Of a stretch of DNA of 64,000 nt, positions 46,601 through 54,363 are shown in pieces (position 1 is the first letter of the stretch; every line of letters starts with the position of its first letter). The DNA lies in the NCBI RefSeq assembly GCF_900177775.1, contig NZ_FXWH01000001.1, positions 1,550,001 through 1,614,000 of the forward strand, in the 5' to 3' direction. The notes beneath the pieces are model-generated. The model did not search any database and was not told the origin of the DNA. It saw nothing but the letters and a program-made list of their open reading frames with translations. Source of the stretch: Pseudidiomarina planktonica. GTDB lineage: Bacteria > Pseudomonadota > Gammaproteobacteria > Enterobacterales > Alteromonadaceae. The position numbers and the translations under genes are program-made.

Positions 46601-47491
46601 ATGTCGATTATTGCCAACATAAAGTATCTCTGGCTTAGAAAGTACAAATCCATTGCTGGGATATACCTTAAGAAAACAGCCCAGCAGCGCGTAGAAAAAT
46701 TGTGGCAAGAGCGCAAGAACCTGCTTAACCGAACCTCTAACCAACTCAATCAGCCACTGATGATAAATCTGACATCGTTTCCGGCGCGTTTTGAAACATT
46801 ACACCTGACGTTAAAGTCACTCTTATTACAGAACACTAACTTTGACCGCTTAAACCTGTGGTTGTTCGAACCTGACATAAATAAACTTCCCCAGCAGGTT
46901 TTAGAACTCCAAAACTATGGCTTGTCGGTTATGCCAGTACCAACCGACACCCGCTCCTATAAAAAGCTAATTCCGGCTTTAAATGAATTCCCCAACGCCT
47001 TTCACGTAACCGCTGACGATGATATTTACTATCGCGAAAATTGGCTGCACGCACTCACCAGCGAATATCAGGGTAACGACAACGAAATTCTGTGCTGGCG
47101 CGCCCATAGAATTAAAAAAGATAAGAAAACCAATCAAGTACTGCCCTATCGCAAATGGGAACCCAAAACCGAAGTTCGCGGGCCGGATCCTTTATTGTTC
47201 TTCACTAGCGGCGCAGGAGTGTTATTTCCGCCGGGAAGCCTTGGCGAACAAGCGAAAGATCAAACACTTGCTACCAAACTAGCGCCTTATGCTGACGATT
47301 TATGGTGGTACACCATGGCACGAGTGAATAACTGTAGTATTCGCCGCGTTGGTAATAATCCGAAGTTAATTACCTGGAAAGGCAGTAAGGGTGAGTCACT
47401 GTGGACTTTTAACAAGCAAGAAAGCGGCGGCAATGATCAGCAGCTAGCTCAATTGAACGCACATTTTAATATTTTCACGGATGGGAAATAA
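46601..47491 (+). CDS. Glycosyltransferase family 2-like protein
   Basis: The 296-residue protein has INLTSFPARFETLHLTLKSL near residue 55, which resembles the start of GT-A domains. HVTADDDIYYRENWLHALTS near residue 138 carries an acidic ADDD metal-binding cluster. FFTSGAGVLFPPGSL and APYADDLWWYTMARV are also typical of putative polysaccharide transferases. There is no signal peptide. It is divergent from the glycosyltransferase at 45568, so the two may act on the same glycan. A short hairpin follows at 47498-47517. Confidence 0.78.
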   Translation: MSIIANIKYLWLRKYKSIAGIYLKKTAQQRVEKLWQERKNLLNRTSNQLNQPLMINLTSFPARFETLHLTLKSLLLQNTNFDRLNLWLFEPDINKLPQQVLELQNYGLSVMPVPTDTRSYKKLIPALNEFPNAFHVTADDDIYYRENWLHALTSEYQGNDNEILCWRAHRIKKDKKTNQVLPYRKWEPKTEVRGPDPLLFFTSGAGVLFPPGSLGEQAKDQTLATKLAPYADDLWWYTMARVNNCSIRRVGNNPKLITWKGSKGESLWTFNKQESGGNDQQLAQLNAHFNIFTDGK

Positions 47492-47497
47492 CATGTC

Positions 47498-47528
47498 GCC
47501 TCACCTATTGGTGAGGCTCGCATTTTAG
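47498..47528 (+). terminator. Weak terminator after the glycosyltransferase gene
   Basis: GCCTCACC / GGTGAGGC with a TATT loop is followed by TCGCATTTTAG, which has only a short T-run. It separates two convergent genes. Confidence 0.55.
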
Positions 47529-47543
47529 TAGTGGAAAATGAAG

Positions 47544-48440
47544 CTAGCGTTTAAACGGATATAGCATTAGCTTTAAAAAACTGTGCACCGGCACGCCTTT
47601 CGTATCGTGCAAGCCAACACTTGCAGGGGACTCATTCGGCCGTAAGTAGAAAGTGCCAAATACATGATCCCAAATCATCAGCACATTGCCGTAGTTATTA
47701 TCGGCCTCGCTGAGCTTGGTGGAATGGTGCCAGCGATGCACTTCGTTCGTACTAAAAATGTAGTTTAACGGCCCGAACTTAAACGCCACATTGGCATGCT
47801 GGAATACCGATACCACCCCCGCCAAACCTGAATAGCCCAACACCACCTCTTGCGGCACACCAATCAACAGTAATACAAAAATGCTAGCCAAATAGTGCCA
47901 TGAAATATTAATGGGGTGCGAGCGATAGGCATTCATCCAGTAGATACGCGATGCGCTGTGATGCACCAGATGAAAACGCCACAACACCTGAAAATGATGC
48001 GAAATCCGATGTAAGCAATAGCCACCAAATTCAGCAATCACTGCCGCCATAAATAGTTGTGTTACAAAGAACAAGTCGGTTGGAAACAGAATGGCTTCGG
48101 GCGACTCAAACAGCCACACCACCAACACCACAGCCAGCAAGTTACCAACGTTTTTTAGTGCTGGGAATACCACGCCCATAGTAGAAAATAAGGTGAGGAT
48201 ATCGATTTTCCGATCACTGCCAATACGCCTCTTCCAGTCCTGGGAAAACGGCATCCAGTGCTCACACAGCATGACCACAAAAATGGCCGTTAAAAAAGCT
48301 ATAAACTGCGCCGCTTCCATGGGAAAGTCGGACTTAGCCGCCCAGTCTAAAAAGGCTAAACAGGCAAGAATAGCTAAGGGATAAACAGCGACCTGCGCCA
48401 ACCAGATACCAGAACTGGTTTTTACTACTGAAGTTGACAT
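47544..48440 (-). CDS. Membrane fatty-acid hydroxylase / sterol desaturase-family protein
   Basis: The ATG at 48440 follows GGAGG by a good distance; an upstream GTG at 48452 would include the ribosome site. The 298-residue protein has several membrane segments and the di-iron histidine motifs of this superfamily: HRISHH, HLVHHS and HRWHHS. Glycines and NEVHRWHHSTKLSEADNNYG are also typical. It would hydroxylate or desaturate a lipid in the inner membrane; the substrate is unknown, and bacterial sterols should not be assumed. Confidence 0.88.
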   Translation of the reverse strand: MSTSVVKTSSGIWLAQVAVYPLAILACLAFLDWAAKSDFPMEAAQFIAFLTAIFVVMLCEHWMPFSQDWKRRIGSDRKIDILTLFSTMGVVFPALKNVGNLLAVVLVVWLFESPEAILFPTDLFFVTQLFMAAVIAEFGGYCLHRISHHFQVLWRFHLVHHSASRIYWMNAYRSHPINISWHYLASIFVLLLIGVPQEVVLGYSGLAGVVSVFQHANVAFKFGPLNYIFSTNEVHRWHHSTKLSEADNNYGNVLMIWDHVFGTFYLRPNESPASVGLHDTKGVPVHSFLKLMLYPFKR

Positions 48441-48526
48441 AACACCCTCCACAAGGCCTTTGATTCAACATCAGTGAGACGCGGGAGGGTTAATTCGGAT
48501 GCAGGTTTACCTGCCGGGTCGAAGAG

Positions 48527-48913
48527 TTAATTAAACTCTATTGGTACTTGTACTGATATACCTCCACAATCTCCGTCGCCGTAGCTAACCGTTAATGCGT
48601 GCGTTTCCTGGTCATGTAATTTAGTGACGAACCACACTGTAGTTTTACCCTGATATTCAAACGGCTCTACCAGTGAGAAGAAGTTCGGCTCATCAAAGCC
48701 ACCTAGAGCCACTGCAACCAAATCGAGCGGCATCTCTTCAATCGCGTCAGGCAAAGATACATAAATACTATGAGCCCCGTCTTTCTGCTGTTCGATAACC
48801 ACTTCAAATAAGTGAGCATATTGTTCGTTCCATACAGCGAACTTTTCTTTTGGAATAATACATACCGCATGAGAAAAAGAGCTGACGAAAAACAGTAAAA
48901 TCAAATAACGCAT
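48527..48913 (-). CDS. Small exported protein of unknown function
   Basis: The ATG at 48913 follows AGAGGA by seven bases; a TTG at 48919 is an alternative. The 128-residue product has a signal peptide (MRYLILLFFVSSFSHA). The mature part is mainly beta-strand in character, with IYVSLPDAIEEMPLDLVAV and a late SYGDGDCGGISVQV. Two Cys, early in CIIP and late in DCGG, could form one disulfide. I do not recognise a family. The layout resembles the exported protein at 49833 on the other strand. The three-span membrane gene at 48948 lies 34 bases upstream on the same strand. Confidence 0.7.
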   Translation of the reverse strand: MRYLILLFFVSSFSHAVCIIPKEKFAVWNEQYAHLFEVVIEQQKDGAHSIYVSLPDAIEEMPLDLVAVALGGFDEPNFFSLVEPFEYQGKTTVWFVTKLHDQETHALTVSYGDGDCGGISVQVPIEFN

Positions 48914-48947
48914 GTACAATCCTCTAGTAAACTCGCTTTCAAAACGA

Positions 48948-49310
48948 TTACATGAGCACTGAATTAAATAATAAAGCTGGCATAAAGAAGCTAAACGAGA
49001 GAGCCGCTGAACCTGTTATAAATAGCGCCAAACAGCAAAACGCTGCTTGAGTGATAAACACTGAGGGTTTGGTGGATGCACTTTGTTTAAATGAGAAATA
49101 AGCCAGTAAAACGCGACTTTCCAGCTGGCTGTATTTGGCTTCGAACCAAGCTATTGCAGGCTTTAAATAGATGAGTAAAAAAGCGAAAGCTACCTCAATA
49201 CCACCAAACTGAATGAGCAGAGCAAATTCCGGAGCTAGTACTGCGATAGTGAGTATCAAAAATCCGAAAAAAATCTTCTTAAGTAGAGATAAATCTTCCC
49301 AGTTTTTCAT
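48948..49310 (-). CDS. Small three-span membrane protein of unknown function
   Basis: The 120-residue protein starts MKNWEDLSLLKKIFFGF, with hydrophobic segments at about 13-32, 36-56 and 90-115. The loop between the second and third is charged (EAKYSQLESRV). An AAGGA ribosome site precedes the ATG. I recognise no family. It precedes the exported protein gene at 48527 with a 34-base gap, so the two probably share a transcript. Confidence 0.65.
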   Translation of the reverse strand: MKNWEDLSLLKKIFFGFLILTIAVLAPEFALLIQFGGIEVAFAFLLIYLKPAIAWFEAKYSQLESRVLLAYFSFKQSASTKPSVFITQAAFCCLALFITGSAALSFSFFMPALLFNSVLM

Positions 49311-49481
49311 ATAAATCCTTTTTGCACGCCATTAATCCTGCGTGCGATCCTTTAACATGGTTTTAACTTTTGAAACTACATGAGTGGAGCTTATTTGTAC
49401 AGAGTCAAAACTAATGACACGGCACCATATTCAAGCTTCCACATAATGTATGATAACTATAAATAGTCTGCGGGGGTTTTC

Positions 49482-49817
49482 GTGAGCGCATTACTACTAT
49501 TAAAAACACTTGGGCTTTTTATTATCACGGCAATAGCCGAAATAGTTGGATGCTACTTGCCGTACCTTTGGCTGGTGCGCGGACATTCAGCCTGGTTAGT
49601 GGTGCCTGCTGCAGTGAGTCTTGGATTATTTGCCTATCTGCTAACCTTGCACCCTGCCGAAAGTGGACGTGTGTACGCGGCTTACGGTGGTATTTATGTG
49701 CTAACCGCATTAATCTGGCTACGGGTGGTAGATAAATCCCCGCTGTCTCTATATGACCTTATTGGTGCTGCTTTTGTACTAACGGGAATGGTGATTATCG
49801 CTTATGGCTGGAAATAA
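49482..49817 (+). CDS. ynfA: YnfA family membrane protein
   Basis: The 111-residue protein has four transmembrane segments and the YnfA/UPF0060 signatures: [17 protein letters not shown] at the start, [18 protein letters not shown] in the middle and [16 protein letters not shown] at the end. The start is a GTG after GGGGG. YnfA resembles small multidrug resistance proteins, but its physiological substrate is unsettled. The next gene starts 15 bases downstream on the same strand. Confidence 0.93.
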   Translation: MSALLLLKTLGLFIITAIAEIVGCYLPYLWLVRGHSAWLVVPAAVSLGLFAYLLTLHPAESGRVYAAYGGIYVLTALIWLRVVDKSPLSLYDLIGAAFVLTGMVIIAYGWK

Positions 49818-49832
49818 ATTTAGAGTAAAATC

Positions 49833-50261
49833 ATGAAATATCTAATGATTCTATTATTTTTTGTACCCTTTTATATTCATGCAACCGACCCCGGTCAATT
49901 CACTGAAGTTACGCTGGAGAATTTCGAACGTCTTGGTTGGTCAGTGACTATTGAGGAAGGCAACGATGGTTCAGATTTGCAGTATGGATTTCTCAAGTTT
50001 CCTGCCAAAATCTCAGAAGAATATAGGGTAGTGGGTGTGCAGTTTTTCTTAAATGACTTTGCCGGAAACCCCCTATCTATGTCTTCTAGCAACGCAAAGA
50101 TCAATGATGACACGCCAGAGCTAATTTTTGCTTATAATTCCTCAAATTCAGATGCTGGCGCGTGCATTCAGTACGGTATTGCTCGAGAAGAAGAAACATT
50201 CGATATCCGAAATTACTGTATACGATCGTTTGAACCATTTTATCTGAATCAATCCCAGTGA
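49833..50261 (+). CDS. Small exported protein of unknown function
   Basis: The 142-residue protein has a signal peptide (MKYLMILLFFVPFYIHA). The mature part has two Cys in its last third (GACIQYG and IRNYCIRS), which could pair. The pattern WSVTIEEGNDGSDLQYGFLK and SEEYRVVGVQFF is like the segment VVIEQQKDG... of the exported protein at 48527, so they may be distant relatives. No family is recognised. It follows ynfA by 15 bases and precedes the alpha/beta hydrolase gene. Confidence 0.65.
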   Translation: MKYLMILLFFVPFYIHATDPGQFTEVTLENFERLGWSVTIEEGNDGSDLQYGFLKFPAKISEEYRVVGVQFFLNDFAGNPLSMSSSNAKINDDTPELIFAYNSSNSDAGACIQYGIAREEETFDIRNYCIRSFEPFYLNQSQ

Positions 50262-50292
50262 ACTTTATACCCTGACCTTTTAAGGAACTGTT

Positions 50293-51105
50293 TTGAAAGC
50301 CATTTTACTTGCCATGCTGCTAATCCCTTTCACCACGCTCGCTGCCGAAAGAGGTTTTGTTGAAGTTGGTGAATTTGAACTCGAGTACGAGATTGCCGGA
50401 CAAGGGCACCACACGGTGCTGCTGGAAGCTGGGGCTGGTGGCGGTATTACTGAGTGGGATTCGGTATTTGATGGCATTGCTGAAAATGCCAGAGTGATTC
50501 GCTATTCACGAGTTGGCAATGGCAACTCCACGCAAGTGAAACGCCACTTTACCTCTGTCGACTATGCCAACCATACTCATGAGTTATTAACCAAACTGAA
50601 CATTGAAGAGCCGGTTATTCTGGTGGCGCACTCTTATGGTGGAAGTATCGCTCGTGATTTTGCGGCGGCTTACCCAACTAAGGTAAAAGCTCTATTAATG
50701 CTGGACCCTTCCTCAGAACACGATGTAGATGTTCTGCGGGCCATAAATCTTGAGCAGGCCAATAAAGAGATCGCTCAGATTAAACTGGACGATATGGCCA
50801 ATGGCATGTCGAATAACTACCTGGATTTTTGGAGTAAGCGGCCCCTGCCTGACTATCCGCAAATTAAAGATATTCCAGTAACTGTAATTGCGTCAGTGAA
50901 GACCATGGAAAATCCACCGAATTTATTTTTTACTGACCGGGGCCGCCAGCTTTGGGGCGAACACTGGCAGCATTGGGCTGAAGCGTTTCCACAAGGTAAA
51001 GCCGTGTTAACCACCAACAGTGGTCACTTTGTTCAAGTTGACGAACCCGAATTGGTTTTACAAGAGCTTGCGATCCTATTGCAGCAGGCCAGCGTAAGTG
51101 AGTAA
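50293..51105 (+). CDS. Exported alpha/beta hydrolase
   Basis: The start is a TTG at 50293, six bases after AAGGA; no ATG is available before the conserved region. The 270-residue product begins with a signal peptide (cleavage near LAA). The hydrolase fold shows the nucleophile elbow VAHSYGGSIARDF and a late His in NSGHFVQVDEPE. MLDPSSEHD may carry the acid. It is an esterase- or lipase-like enzyme of unknown substrate. It is followed by two small plus-strand genes. Confidence 0.85.
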   Translation: MKAILLAMLLIPFTTLAAERGFVEVGEFELEYEIAGQGHHTVLLEAGAGGGITEWDSVFDGIAENARVIRYSRVGNGNSTQVKRHFTSVDYANHTHELLTKLNIEEPVILVAHSYGGSIARDFAAAYPTKVKALLMLDPSSEHDVDVLRAINLEQANKEIAQIKLDDMANGMSNNYLDFWSKRPLPDYPQIKDIPVTVIASVKTMENPPNLFFTDRGRQLWGEHWQHWAEAFPQGKAVLTTNSGHFVQVDEPELVLQELAILLQQASVSE

Positions 51106-51114
51106 AAGCACTTA

Positions 51115-51378
51115 ATGGGTCTGTTTATGCACTTTACCGAATCAGAACAATCACGCATTATTGAAATGGCATGGGAAGATCGCACGCCCTTTGAGGCCAT
51201 TGAAGAGCAATTCGGTTTAGACGAAAAGCATGTAATAAAATTTATGCGAGCGCAGCTCAAGCCCGGCAGCTTTCGGCTCTGGCGTGAGCGCGTAACAGGC
51301 CGCAACACCAAACATAAAAAGCTGCGTCCTGAAGGCGTTTCTCGCGGTTATTGCCCCACTCAGTACAAGCAGCGTTAA
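51115..51378 (+). CDS. TIGR03643 family protein
   Basis: The 87-residue protein carries the family pattern SRIIEMAWEDRTPFEAIEEQ, with FGLDEKHVIKFMR and LKPGSFRLWRERV following, then a basic TKHKKLR tail. These small cytoplasmic proteins have a helix-turn-helix-like middle and no known function. The ATG at 51115 could be replaced by the in-frame ATG at 51127. It lies 9 bases after the hydrolase stop and 22 before the GNAT gene, so the three may be co-transcribed. Confidence 0.9.
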   Translation: MGLFMHFTESEQSRIIEMAWEDRTPFEAIEEQFGLDEKHVIKFMRAQLKPGSFRLWRERVTGRNTKHKKLRPEGVSRGYCPTQYKQR

Positions 51379-51400
51379 CAACGAATCAAAGGAATGAACA

Positions 51401-51913
51401 GTGCCAACTCTTATTTTACCCTCGGCTGACTACCAGCAGAGTTATATTAATTACATTCAAGAGTTGGGCAACGAAGAACGTTACCCTTTTCCGCTAGACT
51501 TTGATCACAGCGACTTTGCCGCCTTACTAAAGCGAATTCATAACTTCAGTCAGGGGTTGAATATTCCTGATGGTTTTGTGCAGAGTTCAACTTACTGGTT
51601 GGTTGAAGACGATGAAATTATCGGCTGCACCAATATTCGCTATCGTTTAAACAGCCAGATAGAACACTGCGGTGGCCATATAGGTTTAGGTATTCGCCCA
51701 TCGTATCGTGGTAAAGGCTTAGGTAATAAATTGCTTGAATTAAGCATCGATAAAGCTAGAGCCTTTGGCATTAAAACCATTCATATTCATTGTCATACCC
51801 ATAACGCCGCTTCGCGCCGCATGATTGAGTCATGCGGCGGCCAGCTTCATTCTTGTATTGAAGTGGATGACGAACAAATTAGCCGTTATACAATCGCAAG
51901 CGACCCGCTATAA
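51401..51913 (+). CDS. GNAT-family N-acetyltransferase
   Basis: The 170-residue protein starts at a GTG after AAAGGA. It has the acetyl-CoA-binding motif A in GGHIGLGIRPSYRGKGLGNK, with the R/QxxGxG/A-type segment RGKGLG. A following HCHTHNAASRRMIESCGGQL segment is typical of the last GNAT helix and strand. The acceptor amine is unknown. No obvious functional link with neighbours is seen beyond orientation. Confidence 0.9.
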   Translation: MPTLILPSADYQQSYINYIQELGNEERYPFPLDFDHSDFAALLKRIHNFSQGLNIPDGFVQSSTYWLVEDDEIIGCTNIRYRLNSQIEHCGGHIGLGIRPSYRGKGLGNKLLELSIDKARAFGIKTIHIHCHTHNAASRRMIESCGGQLHSCIEVDDEQISRYTIASDPL

Positions 51914-51954
51914 TCGCTCACGCTAACAACTCATAAAATGGACTTTACTTCTAA

Positions 51955-53061
51955 ATGAAACGCATCCTAGTAGCCGCAACGCTTACCTATACCTGCCTAT
52001 TTTTAAGCGGGTGCTCCCTGGTTAACTATTTAGTAAACGACGCCAATCAGGTGCAACGTATTGTGCCGGAGTCAGGTGGCAGTCAAAAAGCAGCCGACGG
52101 CCGCTATGAGAACTTATTTCCAAAACTAACCGACTACCCGGTTACCTGCGAAGAAGATTGCTATCCGGCGCACCCCGACGTTGTTTGCGAAGCTACTGCC
52201 GAGAACTGCCGTTACCAGGGTGACTCCCCTAATCTTGCGGCTGATGCCGGCTTTCAAATTCATTGGCTTGGTCACGCTACGTTTTTAATTACCACAGCAA
52301 ATGGCCAGCAATTCTTATTTGATCCTGTGAGTGAACAATTTGATTTCCCCATTAACTGGGCACACTCATTATCAGGCGGCATCACTCGCACAGCACCACA
52401 GTGGCCAGCTGTTGAGCAATTAAAAAACGTTGATGCGGTACTGTATTCTCACCTGCACTATGACCACTTTAATAAGGCTGATATTAAGCGCCTGGGCGAA
52501 AATCCAAAGTACTTTGTCCATCTTGATACCGCCGATTACCTGCCAACTGCGGGGCTTAGCCTGTTCGAAATGGACTGGTTTACTACGCAAAAGCTTGGCG
52601 ACACTCTGGTTCACGCGGTGCCTGCGCACCATTTTAACAGCCGTTACTGGGTGCCGTTCTTGTATAGCGACGAAGAAGCAGCTCTCTGGGGTGGTTGGAT
52701 ACTTGAACACAATGGCAAAAAAGTGTTTTTCGCGGGAGATACCGGCTATTCAGAACACTTTAAAGAAATTAATGAACAGCATGGTGACATTGACGTGTGT
52801 TTATTACCAATAGCGTCCTACCATCATGAAACCAGTGGAAAGTGGTATCGCTACGTTCATACCACCCCTGAAGATGCTCTGGTTGCCGCCAAAGATCTGA
52901 ACTGTGGCGTTATGATCCCCTGGGGTTACGGCAACGCCAGTTGGCAAATGGGCGACCGCTCGTCGCACTCACCGTTATTGCGGCTGTTAAAAATGCACCC
53001 AGAAGTGAACGGCGACCTGCCTATGGTAATTCTGAACGAAGGTGAACAAATCGCGCTTTAA
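51955..53061 (+). CDS. MBL-fold metallohydrolase lipoprotein (NAPE-PLD/UlaG-like)
   Basis: The 368-residue product has a lipoprotein signal ending FLSGC (Cys20). The metallo-beta-lactamase fold contains IHWLGHATFLI, the metal motif YSHLHYDHFNKAD (HxHxDH near residue 165), VPAHHFNSRYW and FFAGDTGYSEHF with the bridging Asp. This set is typical of the UlaG/NAPE-PLD branch. Hydrolysis of a phosphodiester or lactone at the membrane is likely; the substrate is unknown. A terminator shared with the convergent PepSY gene follows. Confidence 0.9.
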   Translation: MKRILVAATLTYTCLFLSGCSLVNYLVNDANQVQRIVPESGGSQKAADGRYENLFPKLTDYPVTCEEDCYPAHPDVVCEATAENCRYQGDSPNLAADAGFQIHWLGHATFLITTANGQQFLFDPVSEQFDFPINWAHSLSGGITRTAPQWPAVEQLKNVDAVLYSHLHYDHFNKADIKRLGENPKYFVHLDTADYLPTAGLSLFEMDWFTTQKLGDTLVHAVPAHHFNSRYWVPFLYSDEEAALWGGWILEHNGKKVFFAGDTGYSEHFKEINEQHGDIDVCLLPIASYHHETSGKWYRYVHTTPEDALVAAKDLNCGVMIPWGYGNASWQMGDRSSHSPLLRLLKMHPEVNGDLPMVILNEGEQIAL

Positions 53062-53070
53062 TTGCTGTAA

Positions 53071-53098
53071 AAAAAGCCCCGACATTCGCCGGGGCTAA
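53071..53098 (-). terminator. Terminator of the second TonB receptor/PepSY operon
   Basis: AGCCCCG / CGGGGCT is followed on the minus strand by a run of seven T. It ends the PepSY gene transcript from the right. On the plus strand the T-run is absent. Confidence 0.85.
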
Positions 53099-53126
53099 AA
53101 CCTATCCAGGGAGTGGAAAGGGAAAG

Positions 53127-54353
53127 TCAATTATCTGTAACCCGCTGCGTCAGTTCGCCTAATTGCGGTGAGAGCGATTTAGAAGTATTGCTGTACTGGT
53201 CAAACTCTATGCTGGTGTAAACCAGCGCAGCAATGCTAATTGCAATAGAAATACTGCCGGTAATACTTAGCCATTTCGCCACATTGGGGTCGCGTTGTTG
53301 CGTACGCAGGTAATGCATTCGCATTCCACCAGCAACCAAAGCCGTTAGCATTAGCCCAAACAGCGCATAAATAAGCTTCACCGTCAGGCCGGAAAAGTTT
53401 CCGAAGTGCAGCGGATCGGCTGTATCCGCAATGCGTGCTACTAACCCTAAATCAGCAGCATACTGAGTAGACACAACCTCCCCTGTAATCGGATCTAAAT
53501 ACACTCGGTTAGCGCGGTCTCTCACCAGAATTGAATCATTCTGACCTACCAATGACATTGGCTGGTTGTAGCCGTGCGGATAATAGAATCCGGTAATATC
53601 CATATCTGGTCGCGCGGCTCTGGCCTTTGCAACTAACTCAGTAACTGGCAATGCGCGTTGGCTTTGCTGTGGCTCTGAATGCTGCACTGTGGGCGATGCC
53701 GGATAATGATCCAAGTCAAAATCAAACATCATTCGTTCAATCAAATACCACAAGCCGGTAAAGGCCATCAGCGCAACAAACCACCAGGTCCATAGGCCTA
53801 TCCATTTATGCCAACCAGACCAGTCGATACGCTTTTTCCAACTTAGTTTGCCGGGGTTGTTGAGAAACCCGCGCCACCATTTGCGATACACATAAAAGCT
53901 AGAAACCAGCGAAATAATGAGCAATAAACTGGTAAGCGTAACTATATACTTGCCCACGCTGCCCATGGAAAGGTACATATGAATGTTACGCAAAAACCGC
54001 GAAAGCTGACCCCAACCACCCTCGCCTAGCAAGGTTCCGGTGGCAGGATCAAAGTAAACGAAACGAAAGCCCTGAGGTGTCATTAACCGAACTTCACCCG
54101 CCAAGTAGTCTTGCGCATGAACCCCGCCACCCAGAATATGGCTGTCGGCATATTCACTCACCAGATTTGACTCTAACTGAGCCCAGTTAACCGGACCATT
54201 GCGATCTGACAGCGCGCGGTACTTTTCGTCGCTTAGGTACTGAATTTCGTAGCTAACGGTGGCCAAAACGCCAGTGGCACAAATGAGCAGCAGAAGCCCC
54301 GCAAACGCAAAGCCTGCCCAGGAATGCAATGTAAACCACTGGCGATTGGTCAT
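53127..54353 (-). CDS. PepSY-TM membrane protein, putative ferric-siderophore reductase
   Basis: The 408-residue protein begins RQWFTLHSWAGFAFAGLLLL, a first membrane helix with the PepSY-associated His. A periplasmic domain follows, then WHKWIGLWTWWFVALMAFTG and DPLHFGNFSGLTVKLIYALFGL. The layout is like that of the PepSY protein at 42500 but shorter and only moderately similar in sequence. It would reduce ferric siderophore at the inner membrane. It starts 10 bases after the TonB receptor gene, forming a two-gene operon. Confidence 0.9.
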   Translation of the reverse strand: MTNRQWFTLHSWAGFAFAGLLLLICATGVLATVSYEIQYLSDEKYRALSDRNGPVNWAQLESNLVSEYADSHILGGGVHAQDYLAGEVRLMTPQGFRFVYFDPATGTLLGEGGWGQLSRFLRNIHMYLSMGSVGKYIVTLTSLLLIISLVSSFYVYRKWWRGFLNNPGKLSWKKRIDWSGWHKWIGLWTWWFVALMAFTGLWYLIERMMFDFDLDHYPASPTVQHSEPQQSQRALPVTELVAKARAARPDMDITGFYYPHGYNQPMSLVGQNDSILVRDRANRVYLDPITGEVVSTQYAADLGLVARIADTADPLHFGNFSGLTVKLIYALFGLMLTALVAGGMRMHYLRTQQRDPNVAKWLSITGSISIAISIAALVYTSIEFDQYSNTSKSLSPQLGELTQRVTDN

Positions 54354-54363
54354 GGACTACTCC

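Noticed and set aside
47544-48440. Sterol biosynthesis gene
   Set aside because: The family also includes many bacterial lipid hydroxylases, and no other sterol pathway gene is present.
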